This document shows positions 28,024 through 35,183 of a DNA stretch of 64,000 nucleotides, piece after piece. The notes below the pieces were generated by a model, which saw only the letters and a list, made by a program, of their open reading frames with translations, was not told the origin of the DNA and did not search any database. A program made the position numbers and the translations under genes. The stretch is taken from contig CAZEPW010000010.1 of assembly GCA_964514215.1 (NCBI GenBank), positions 23,378 through 87,377 of the forward strand. The letters run 5' to 3'. Source of the stretch: CAYQUC01 sp964514215 (GTDB lineage Bacteria > Pseudomonadota > Gammaproteobacteria > UBA6429 > Thiohalophilaceae). Within the stretch, counting starts at the first letter, position 1. Each line of letters begins with the position of its first letter.

Positions 28024-28701
28024 TTACAGTTTAATTAAATTATTTAAGCAACGGTGTAAATCACTGATGCCTGATACGTTTGATTTTGGTTGACACTCAA
28101 GAAGCCGTTCTTCACTATGCACACCATGAGTGACAGCAATTGTAGGCATTCCAATAGTATGAGCCATTTCCAAATCATAGACAGTATCGCCTATCATTAA
28201 TGACTGTTGTGCAGACATATTTAATTCATTTAATATTTCAGTGAGCATTAACGGATTTGGTTTTGACAATGTTTCATCCGCGCATCTGGAACAATCAAAT
28301 ACTTTATCGAGTTGTGTTTTCTTTAATATTCTATCTAAACCATTTCGACCTTTGCCGGTAGCAATAGCGAGTAGCAGTCCTTTTTGTTTTAATTCATTAA
28401 GCATTTCAATAACACCATCAAACAATTGTGATTTAGTAGTATCTTTTTCAAGGAATTGAACACGATATTCATCTATAAATAGTTGAACGTGATGCTTGCT
28501 TAAATCAGGGTAGAGTTTCAATATGGCTTCGGTTAACCCTAAACCAATAACATCCTTTAATAATAAATCATCTCTAAACCCTAAACTTAGACTGTTAATA
28601 CTCGTTCGTAAACATGACACAATTTTAGCTTCTGAATCCATTAGCGTGCCATCCCAGTCAAAAATAATTAACTTATATACTTCTTTGTCCTTTTCTAACA
28701 A
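28024..28701 (-). CDS. HAD-family phosphatase (phosphoglycolate phosphatase-like)
   Basis: A 225-residue HAD hydrolase. IIFDWDGTLMDSE (D15 nucleophile and D17) is motif I, LLAIATGKGRNGL is motif II, KPNP is the Lys motif, and MIGDTVYDLEMA is motif III. The small helical cap between motifs I and II fits the Gph-like subclass, but many substrates are possible. It lies one base after rluC in the conserved rluC-HAD-sppA order and 17 bases before sppA, so the three are one transcription unit. Confidence 0.88.
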   Translation of the reverse strand: MLEKDKEVYKLIIFDWDGTLMDSEAKIVSCLRTSINSLSLGFRDDLLLKDVIGLGLTEAILKLYPDLSKHHVQLFIDEYRVQFLEKDTTKSQLFDGVIEMLNELKQKGLLLAIATGKGRNGLDRILKKTQLDKVFDCSRCADETLSKPNPLMLTEILNELNMSAQQSLMIGDTVYDLEMAHTIGMPTIAVTHGVHSEERLLECQPKSNVSGISDLHRCLNNLIKL

Positions 28702-28702
28702 T

Positions 28703-29662
28703 TTAATTTATACCTAACTTTTCAATAATAGCTTCTAAGTTTGCATCTAATGGTGCGGTAATATCAATACTTAATATAGAGCCCGATTCAAGTTTTAGTG
28801 AAAACTTTAATGAAAGTGCATGTAAGAATAATCGATTTAAACCAAATTCCTTAATTTCAGAATCAAATTGCTTGTCACCATATTTATTATCACCTGCAAT
28901 AGGATGTCCTTCATGTGCGCAATGTACACGAATTTGGTGGGTGCGACCCGTTTCTATTTTCACATCAACCAAACTGGCTTTTTGCCCCAGTTTAACTGGT
29001 CGTATAATGGTTAATGCAGCTTTTCCGGCGCTATTCACTTTTACTATGCGTTCACCGGATGAAAGAACATTTTTTAACAGCGGTGCATCAATACGTTTAG
29101 TTTTACGAGGCCATTTACCTTGCACCAAAGCCAAATAGTGTTTTTCAACGCCATTATTCTTAAGTAATTCATGGATGTTGCGCAATATACCCCGATTCTT
29201 AGCAATAATTAACGTACCAGAAGTATCACGATCAAGTCTATGCGCAAGTTCCAAATAGTCATGCTCTGAACGAGAAGCCCGTAAAATCTCAATAATGCCA
29301 TGACTAATACCACTGCCACCATGAACAGCAATTCCTGATGGTTTATTTATTATTAATAAATGCTTATCTTCAAAAATAATTCTATTCTCGATATCGTTAC
29401 AAAGCGCTTTTTTAGGATGACTACTAACCTCCTTTATCGATAGTCTAACGGGAGGTATTCGAATGGAATCTCCTTCTTTTAAACGATAAGGTGGTTTAAT
29501 TCGCCCTTTATTCACCCGAACCTCACCACTACGTAAGATTCGATATATCAGACTGCGCGGCGCACCTTTTAAAACACGCAATAGAAAATTATCAATACGT
29601 TGATCGCAGCTATGTTGGTCGATAACCATATATTTAACGCGTGTATTATTCGGCTCATTCAT
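28703..29662 (-). CDS. rluC: 23S rRNA pseudouridine synthase RluC
   Basis: A 319-residue enzyme with an N-terminal S4 RNA-binding domain (about 18-75: DNFLLRVLKGAPRSLIYRIL, RSGEVRVNKGR) and an RluA-type catalytic domain. The catalytic Asp lies in LAHRLDRDTSGTLIIAK; HQIRVHCAHEGHPIAGDNKYG is the RluA-family C-terminal motif (given in parts). RluC modifies U955, U2504 and U2580 of 23S rRNA in E. coli. Its position divergent from rne matches the E. coli and Pseudomonas arrangement, which favours RluC over RluD. Confidence 0.92.
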   Translation of the reverse strand: MNEPNNTRVKYMVIDQHSCDQRIDNFLLRVLKGAPRSLIYRILRSGEVRVNKGRIKPPYRLKEGDSIRIPPVRLSIKEVSSHPKKALCNDIENRIIFEDKHLLIINKPSGIAVHGGSGISHGIIEILRASRSEHDYLELAHRLDRDTSGTLIIAKNRGILRNIHELLKNNGVEKHYLALVQGKWPRKTKRIDAPLLKNVLSSGERIVKVNSAGKAALTIIRPVKLGQKASLVDVKIETGRTHQIRVHCAHEGHPIAGDNKYGDKQFDSEIKEFGLNRLFLHALSLKFSLKLESGSILSIDITAPLDANLEAIIEKLGIN

Positions 29663-29691
29663 ATTTATAATTACATCTACATGTTAAATGT

Positions 29692-29720
29692 TTGAAGGTC
29701 AGTGAAATCATTGTTATAGT
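29692..29720 (+). promoter_or_regulatory. Sigma-70-like promoter for rne
   Basis: TTGAAG (29692-29697), a 17-base spacer and TATAGT (29715-29720) give a good vegetative promoter. Transcription would start near 29727, leaving an untranslated leader of about 310 bases, similar to the 361-base leader of E. coli rne. Confidence 0.5.
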
Positions 29721-29726
29721 TACTCA

Positions 29727-30036
29727 TTAGATGAAGATTAATTACTGTCCTCTTCTTTTAGTCAGTAATATTACTGTAATTTGGATTTGCCGCCCAGAAG
29801 AATTTATTGAGGTTTGAGCAGATCAAAAGGTATCAACTAGAAGGTTGATTATTTTAACATACAAAAGCGCTCCTACGACATTCAGTTAGATTAGCTGAAT
29901 ACGATTTGAGTGCGCTATACGATGCACATTTCCGGCTAGGGCTTGTAACATTTAACTGAACAAGTAACCAAGATCTTTGCATTGTAAAGCACTCCCACTG
30001 TTAATGTTGTGGTAGAGCGCTAATTTAAGGTTTTAT
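29727..30036 (+). promoter_or_regulatory. Structured 5' leader of rne, probable autoregulatory element
   Basis: This gene-free stretch holds several hairpins: ATCAAC/GTTGAT (29832-29849), a two-part stem with AGCGC (29866-29870) pairing GCGCT (29912-29916) around ATTCAG/CTGAAT (29880-29900), CTTGT/ACAAG (29942-29964), and CCAC/GTGG near 29996-30012. AGCGCTC at 29866-29872 can instead pair with GAGCGCT at 30015-30021, just before the ribosome site AAGG (30027-30030). In E. coli the rne leader lets RNase E cleave its own mRNA; the same role is inferred here, not shown. Confidence 0.5.
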
Positions 30037-32628
30037 ATGAAAAGAATGCTTTTTAACGCAACTCAGCAAGAAGAGTTGCGCGTAGCGATGGTTGAAGGTC
30101 AACGTTTATACGACTTAGATATTGAAACAAAACATCGAGAATCAAAGAAATCAAACATTTACAAAGGTAAAATTACCCGCGTAGAACCCAGCTTGGAAGC
30201 TGCATTTGTTAATTATGGTGCAGATCGTCATGGTTTTTTACCGCTAAAACAAATTTCACGAAGTTATTTCAATCAAGGTGTAAACCTTTCAGCTGGTAAG
30301 GTTAATATAAAAGATGTTGTCAGTGAAGGCCTCGAAGTCATTGTCCAAATCGACAAAGAAGAACGTGGCAATAAGGGAGCGGCTCTCACAACGTTTATCA
30401 GCTTGGCTGGTCGTTATTTAGTATTAATGCCTAACAATCCTCGAGCTGGTGGTGTATCACGACGAATCGAGGGTGATGAACGAAATGAAGCTAGAGAAGC
30501 CATTAGCGGCTTAGTAATTCCTGAAAATATGGGGATCATTTTACGTACTGCGGGTTTGGGTAAAAATACCGAAGAATTACAATGGGATCTAGACTACTTA
30601 TTGCAGTTGTGGGCTTCTATCGATAAAGCTGCTCAAGAAAAACCCGGGCCATTTCTAATATACCAAGAAAGTAACCTTGTCACCCGGGCTATTCGAGATT
30701 ATTTACGAAATGATATCAATGAAATTTTAATCGATGAACCTAAGATATTTCAACAGGTTCAAGACTTTATGTCGCAAGTTATGCCGCATAATTTGAGTAA
30801 AGTTAAATTTTATGATGATCAAGTACCATTATTTACTCGTTACCAAATTGAAACTCAAATTGAATCTGCATTTCAACGTGAGGTACGTTTGCCTTCAGGC
30901 GGTGTTTTAGTTATTGATCCAACTGAAGCAATGATTTCAATCGATATTAACTCCGCTAGAGCCACTAAAGGTGGCGATATTGAAGAAACAGCATTAAATA
31001 CCAATTTAGAAGCGGCGGATGAAATAGCCAGACAATTAAGACTTCGTGATATTGGTGGTTTAATTGTAATTGATTTCATTGATATGATGCCGACCAAAAA
31101 TCAACGAGCAGTTGAAAATCAATTGCGTGACTCATTAAAAATTGACCGTGCGAGAGTTCAAGTTGGCCGAATATCACGATTTGGGCTATTAGAAATGTCA
31201 CGTCAAAGACTTCGAGCTTCATTAGGTGATTCGAGTCAAAATGTTTGTCCGCGTTGTAGTGGACAAGGTTCTATTCGAGGCATTGAATCACTCGCTTTAT
31301 CGGTATTACGTGTCGTTGAAGAAGAAGCAATGAAAGATAAAACAGCACGTGTTATCGCTGACTTACCGGTTTCTGTCGCAACTTTCTTATTAAATGAAAA
31401 AAGAGATATTTTGTTTGAAATTGAGAGCAGACAAAGCGTTAATATCACTTTAATTCCAAACGGTAATTTAGAAACACCGCATTATGAAGTTAAACGGTTA
31501 CGCACTATTGATAATGAAACCGACGTAAAAACGCATAGCTACAAGTTAGAAACAAAAGTTGCTTATGATGCTGATGAACCTACACAAGATAAAAAACAAA
31601 TAACTCCTGTTGCTGAACAAGCTGCTGTTAGCAGCGTAGCGCCTCAAACACCAAGACCAGCAGTCAAACAAAATAGCATGGGCTTATTTAAACGAATTTG
31701 GACGTTATTCTTTGGGGAATCTAGCAACAAGAAAAAAACGACAGCAAAGAACATCAATAATAATCGAAATAAAAATAATCGTAATCGTAATTACAAACAA
31801 CGAAACACCAATAATCGAGGCCGAAATAAAATTCAACAAAATGGTCCGCAACAAGGACCGGGACAACAGCGCCGTAGTAATAATACAAATAAACGGCAGG
31901 ATAATCGTCATTCTCAGAATCAAAATCCCCGTAAAAATGACAACAAACAAAAACAGCCGGAACAACAAACTAATAAACAAGAGAGTCAAACTTCAAATGT
32001 TGCTGTAACAGAAGCTAACAATACTAGCTCGGCCAATACTGATAGTGCCACGAATCAAAATACTAAACCACGTTCGTCAAACCGCCAGCGACGCGGTGGT
32101 CGTCGTAGAAATAACAACCGTTCTCAATCCAATAAAACGGAAACAACGGATGACGCTAGCCAAAATAATACAATAAATGCAACTCAAGCTTCAAAATCGA
32201 ACGTAACAACTGAATCAAATAGCAATCAGAATCAGCTGGTAACGACTCAGCAAACAAGTAATGAACCTAGAAATGAGGCAGAAAATAAATCCGAGAATAA
32301 ATCGAGAAATAATTCTAAACAATCATCAAATTCAGCGTCAAATGAAACTAAAGCCAAATTGCAACAAGTTGAAACTAAGCCAAACTCATCGGTAGTTAAC
32401 ACTACAAGCTCAAGCACGGCAGACAAAAGTGTAGTGCCAAAAACAGAAATTAAAACTCCTGCTGTAGCTGAGACTAAATCGAGTATTAGTCCGTCAGCGC
32501 CAACCACTCAAACTGAAAATAAACCTGAACCGGTTAAACTACAACAGGTACATACAAAACCAGTTAGCAGTTCAAATACAGCAGATAGTGCTACTTCCCC
32601 ACAAAAAACAAGCATTACTGACGAATAA
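30037..32628 (+). CDS. rne: Ribonuclease E
   Basis: An 863-residue endoribonuclease, the core of RNA decay and rRNA processing. The N-terminal half has the S1 domain (about 36-125; IYKGKITRVEPSLEAAFVNYG), the DNase-I-like catalytic part with SIDINSARAT and IVIDFIDM, which supply the Mg-binding Asp residues, and the zinc link C404-P-R-C407, at the same numbers as in E. coli. From about 510 the chain is low-complexity, rich in Asn, Gln, Ser and Arg, with Arg clusters (RSSNRQRRGGRRRNNNR) for RNA binding and a likely amphipathic membrane anchor (GLFKRIWTLFFGE). It is shorter than E. coli RNase E (1061). Degradosome partner sites cannot be identified. Confidence 0.96.
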   Translation: MKRMLFNATQQEELRVAMVEGQRLYDLDIETKHRESKKSNIYKGKITRVEPSLEAAFVNYGADRHGFLPLKQISRSYFNQGVNLSAGKVNIKDVVSEGLEVIVQIDKEERGNKGAALTTFISLAGRYLVLMPNNPRAGGVSRRIEGDERNEAREAISGLVIPENMGIILRTAGLGKNTEELQWDLDYLLQLWASIDKAAQEKPGPFLIYQESNLVTRAIRDYLRNDINEILIDEPKIFQQVQDFMSQVMPHNLSKVKFYDDQVPLFTRYQIETQIESAFQREVRLPSGGVLVIDPTEAMISIDINSARATKGGDIEETALNTNLEAADEIARQLRLRDIGGLIVIDFIDMMPTKNQRAVENQLRDSLKIDRARVQVGRISRFGLLEMSRQRLRASLGDSSQNVCPRCSGQGSIRGIESLALSVLRVVEEEAMKDKTARVIADLPVSVATFLLNEKRDILFEIESRQSVNITLIPNGNLETPHYEVKRLRTIDNETDVKTHSYKLETKVAYDADEPTQDKKQITPVAEQAAVSSVAPQTPRPAVKQNSMGLFKRIWTLFFGESSNKKKTTAKNINNNRNKNNRNRNYKQRNTNNRGRNKIQQNGPQQGPGQQRRSNNTNKRQDNRHSQNQNPRKNDNKQKQPEQQTNKQESQTSNVAVTEANNTSSANTDSATNQNTKPRSSNRQRRGGRRRNNNRSQSNKTETTDDASQNNTINATQASKSNVTTESNSNQNQLVTTQQTSNEPRNEAENKSENKSRNNSKQSSNSASNETKAKLQQVETKPNSSVVNTTSSSTADKSVVPKTEIKTPAVAETKSSISPSAPTTQTENKPEPVKLQQVHTKPVSSSNTADSATSPQKTSITDE

Positions 32629-32635
32629 AATTAAG

Positions 32636-32659
32636 AGCAACTCCGATACCGGAGTTGCT
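32636..32659 (+). terminator. Terminator hairpin after rne
   Basis: AGCAACTCCG (32636-32645), loop ATAC and CGGAGTTGCT (32650-32659) form a perfect 10-bp GC-containing stem 8 bases after the rne stop. The following TTATTAAT is only a weak T tract. Confidence 0.7.
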
Positions 32660-32680
32660 TATTAATCTCTCATTTCTTCT

Positions 32681-32707
32681 TAAAGTTATCGGATATTTTT
32701 CCGATAC
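32681..32707 (+). promoter_or_regulatory. Putative sigma-28 (FliA) promoter for the FliL-like gene
   Basis: TAAAGTTA (32681-32688), an 11-base spacer and TCCGATAC (32700-32707) match the FliA consensus TAAAGTTT-N11-GCCGATAA at 7 of 8 and 6 of 8 bases with ideal spacing. The start of transcription would be about 20 bases before the ATG at 32740. The downstream product has a flagellar-type FliL domain, which makes the match meaningful. Confidence 0.55.
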
Positions 32708-32739
32708 AGTATTCATAAAGAGTTTATGAGAGAAAAATA

Positions 32740-33129
32740 ATGATTAAAACATTTATTGGCTTCGTTTTGTTTTTTAGCGTGTCTTTAATTTATGCTCAAA
32801 GTGACGGTGGTAATTCAAGTTATTTTTCAATTGAGCCACCAATCGTTGTTAATATTTATCACCCAGATCGAATCAAATTTTTACAAGTAGACATCCAAGT
32901 TAAAGTTAAAAACTCTTCAATAGTTGATGCTATTGAATTACACAAACCCGCTATACGTCATGCAATGTTAATGTTAATTAGCAACCAAAAAATAGATGAA
33001 ATAAAAACAGTTAAAGGAAAAGAAAAATTACGCAAAGATGCGTTAAGCACCATTCAAAAAGTTTTAAAAGAAAATACCGGAAGTGAAGGTATCTCAGAAC
33101 TTTATTTTACAGGTTTTATTATCCAGTAA
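32740..33129 (+). CDS. Secreted FliL-like protein
   Basis: A 129-residue protein with an N-terminal signal peptide (IKTFIGFVLFFSVSLIYA, cut near AQS) in place of the membrane anchor of classical FliL. The mature part is a FliL domain: YFSIEPPIVVNI, FLQVDIQVKVKN, PAIRHAMLMLISNQ, EIKTVKGKEKLRKDAL and a final LYFTGFIIQ. FliL supports the flagellar motor/stator in the periplasm; this is a FliL-like paralog that may act there too. No flagellar operon lies in the window, but a FliA-like promoter precedes the gene. In related genomes murB commonly occupies the place between rne and the phosphatase gene. Confidence 0.8.
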   Translation: MIKTFIGFVLFFSVSLIYAQSDGGNSSYFSIEPPIVVNIYHPDRIKFLQVDIQVKVKNSSIVDAIELHKPAIRHAMLMLISNQKIDEIKTVKGKEKLRKDALSTIQKVLKENTGSEGISELYFTGFIIQ

Positions 33130-33134
33130 TATTA

Positions 33135-33623
33135 CTAAAAATATCGTGTTTTAATATCACTTAATAAACCATTAGAAGCAGATTCGACTAAATCAAAAAC
33201 ATACTCAAATCCTCGTTCACCACCATAATATGGATCCGGTACCTCAGTATCATCATAATCGGTTGTAAAATCTAAAAACAATTTTAGTTTATCTACATGT
33301 TGTGAAGGACATAGTGATTTTAAAATTTGGAAATTATCCATATCCATTGCTAAAACATAATCGAATTTGTCAAAATCCTCTTTTACTGCACGTCTAGCCC
33401 TAAGATCACTTAAATCGATTCCTCTGGTAATTGCTGTAGACTGAGATCGACCATCGGGCGGCTCTCCGACATGGTAAGCATGGGTGCCAGCAGAATCAGT
33501 TAATATAAATTCAGAATAATTATTCTTTACTACCAGAGCTCTAAAAACACCTTCCGCAGTAGGCGATCGACAAATATTGCCCATACAAACAAATAAAACG
33601 TGGATCTTTTTGTTACTAATCAT
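33135..33623 (-). CDS. Low-molecular-weight protein tyrosine phosphatase
   Basis: A 162-residue phosphatase with the P-loop FVCMGNICRSPTAEG, C13 being the nucleophile and R19 the phosphate-binding Arg, and the acid in VPDPYYGGE. The length is typical. Bacterial members either oppose tyrosine kinases in polysaccharide export or act on small phospho-compounds; a Wzz-like protein lies 14 kb away, too far to claim a link. The gene keeps its place in the conserved lpxK-trm112-kdsB-ptp-murB-rne neighbourhood, although kdsB and murB are not here. Confidence 0.9.
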   Translation of the reverse strand: MISNKKIHVLFVCMGNICRSPTAEGVFRALVVKNNYSEFILTDSAGTHAYHVGEPPDGRSQSTAITRGIDLSDLRARRAVKEDFDKFDYVLAMDMDNFQILKSLCPSQHVDKLKLFLDFTTDYDDTEVPDPYYGGERGFEYVFDLVESASNGLLSDIKTRYF

Positions 33624-33758
33624 AATGTTATTTAAATTTTAAAATGTGATTCATAGTACAAAACATAACAATCCAATACAATAAAATCAATACTTTTGAA
33701 TATTTTTGAGTTACTCTTATATGCTAGCAAGTTAATTATTATTGGAATTTTGGTTGTT

Positions 33759-34022
33759 ATGCCGAATATTAATTTATCACTGGAACAGCTTCGCACTTTA
33801 ATTGGCATTAAAGTTATTCATTCGGGAGAACAATACCAAATTATTGAAGTTATCGAATCCGAACCAGGTTTAATACTGCAAAATTGTACCAACGAAAAAT
33901 TAATACAAGAAAATCAATTCGGTGACCCAACCCGACGTGCTCCCAAAAATATTACTATTCAAGTATTAACAAAGGATAGAAAAGAACTGCACCCGCAGTT
34001 TTTAGCTTTAGATTTATTATAA
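33759..34022 (+). CDS. Small protein of unknown function
   Basis: An 87-residue soluble protein with no recognised family. Alternating hydrophobic residues (IGIKVIHSGEQYQIIEVIES, then GLILQN) suggest a small beta-barrel or SH3-like fold, followed by a charged GDPTRRAPKNI loop and a C-terminal FLALDLL. The frame extends upstream to a TTG at 33696 that would add a hydrophobic N-terminus, but the ATG at 33759 is the more natural start; GGTTGTT is a poor ribosome site. It is on the opposite strand to its neighbours, in the place where kdsB normally lies. Confidence 0.55.
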   Translation: MPNINLSLEQLRTLIGIKVIHSGEQYQIIEVIESEPGLILQNCTNEKLIQENQFGDPTRRAPKNITIQVLTKDRKELHPQFLALDLL

Positions 34023-34039
34023 TCTTAAAACTTTATCCA

Positions 34040-34210
34040 TTAGTTAGACTGAATTTTACGAGCTTCTTCTTCCAACATAACGGGAATATCATCACGAATA
34101 GGGTAAGCGAGTTTATCAACCTTGCAGATTAGCTCGTTCTCCGCTTTATCATATAGCAATAACCCTTTACAAATTGGGCAAGCTAAAATATCTAATAATT
34201 TTTTATCCAT
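34040..34210 (-). CDS. Trm112/YcaR-like zinc-ribbon protein
   Basis: A 56-residue protein starting MDKKLLDILACPICKGLLLY with a second Cys at ENELICKVDKLAYPIRDDIP, the pattern of the Trm112/UPF0434 family (YcaR in E. coli). The three Cys suggest metal binding or a degenerate zinc ribbon. In eukaryotes Trm112 activates methyltransferases; the bacterial role is unclear. Its stop is 18 bases from the stop of the convergent unknown gene, and its start is 1 base after the lpxK stop. The lpxK-ycaR order is conserved. Confidence 0.9.
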   Translation of the reverse strand: MDKKLLDILACPICKGLLLYDKAENELICKVDKLAYPIRDDIPVMLEEEARKIQSN

Positions 34211-34211
34211 A

Positions 34212-35183
34212 CTAACTCTCTAATTTATTTAAAATACTTAATTCCAAAGAATTACTAATTTCACATTCAATCGGCAGATACCAGCAATTTTTAATATTAA
34301 AACGATGACATTTAACGGCATCTTTTTCTGTCATTATAATTGGTAAATCATCATCAAAAAGCAAATCTTTTGCACTAAAAGAGTAATGATCTAAAAATAC
34401 ATGTTTAATAAGTTCTATATTATATTTTTGTAAATTTAAAAAAAATTGTTCAGGGTTGGCTATCGCCGCAACTGCATGCACATTTTTATTTTCAAACTCA
34501 GTTAAATTTATAGTTTCATTAGCACGTAGTGAATGAAGTGTATTACCTTTATACCACATATTGTACGTATCTTTATTATCGCCGCCGTTAGAGACAATAA
34601 AATCAACCAATTCTAACCGTGATATAGGTTCTCTGAGTGGCCCAGCCGGTAAACAGAACCCATTACCAAATTTGCTACTATTATTGACAACAGCAATTTC
34701 AATATCACGCTTTAATCGATAATGTTGCATACCATCATCGGAAATAACAATGTCACAATTAGAATATTTTACTAAAGCTCTACCCGTTTCAACACGATTA
34801 GGCCCTACTGCCATTGGGCATGATGTTCGTCGAGAAATAACAATAGCCTCATCACCAACAACCAATGGATCACTATCGGGTCTAACTTGTTGAGGCCACT
34901 TTTTGGCTAATCCACCATATCCTCGGCTAATAATACCTGGTCGATACCCAGATTGTTTTAATTTATCCGCTAACCAGATAACCAAAGGTGTCTTACCATT
35001 CCCCCCTACGGTTATATTACCAACGATAATAACGGGAACATTTAAGCGATATGATTTTAATATATTAAATTGATATAAGTTTTTTCGTAACCATACAATA
35101 TAACAAAACAACCAGCTTAATGGTTTTAAAAAAAATGTTATTTTGCTTTGCTTATACCAAGAGTGTTGAATGTATTTAATCAT
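34212..35183 (-). CDS. lpxK: Tetraacyldisaccharide 4'-kinase
   Basis: A 323-residue membrane-associated kinase that adds the 4'-phosphate in lipid A synthesis. The P-loop is VGNITVGGNGKTPLVIWLA at about 56-74, preceded by a hydrophobic N-terminal segment (about 18-33). GIISRGYGG, GDEAIVISRR, CDIVISDDGMQHY and MTEKDAVKC are LpxK motifs. The gene overlaps msbA by 8 bases, coupling synthesis of lipid A to its flipping. The length matches E. coli LpxK (328). Confidence 0.93.
   Translation of the reverse strand: MIKYIQHSWYKQSKITFFLKPLSWLFCYIVWLRKNLYQFNILKSYRLNVPVIIVGNITVGGNGKTPLVIWLADKLKQSGYRPGIISRGYGGLAKKWPQQVRPDSDPLVVGDEAIVISRRTSCPMAVGPNRVETGRALVKYSNCDIVISDDGMQHYRLKRDIEIAVVNNSSKFGNGFCLPAGPLREPISRLELVDFIVSNGGDNKDTYNMWYKGNTLHSLRANETINLTEFENKNVHAVAAIANPEQFFLNLQKYNIELIKHVFLDHYSFSAKDLLFDDDLPIIMTEKDAVKCHRFNIKNCWYLPIECEISNSLELSILNKLES

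Noticed and set aside
31705..32507. Long frames in other phases of the rne 3' half
   Set aside because: They follow from the low-complexity Asn/Gln/Arg codons of the RNase E tail; no start context or family supports them.
32687..32706. Hairpin TATCGG/CCGATA upstream of the FliL-like gene
   Set aside because: It coincides with the spacer and -10 box of the sigma-28-like promoter and has no T-run; the promoter explains it better.
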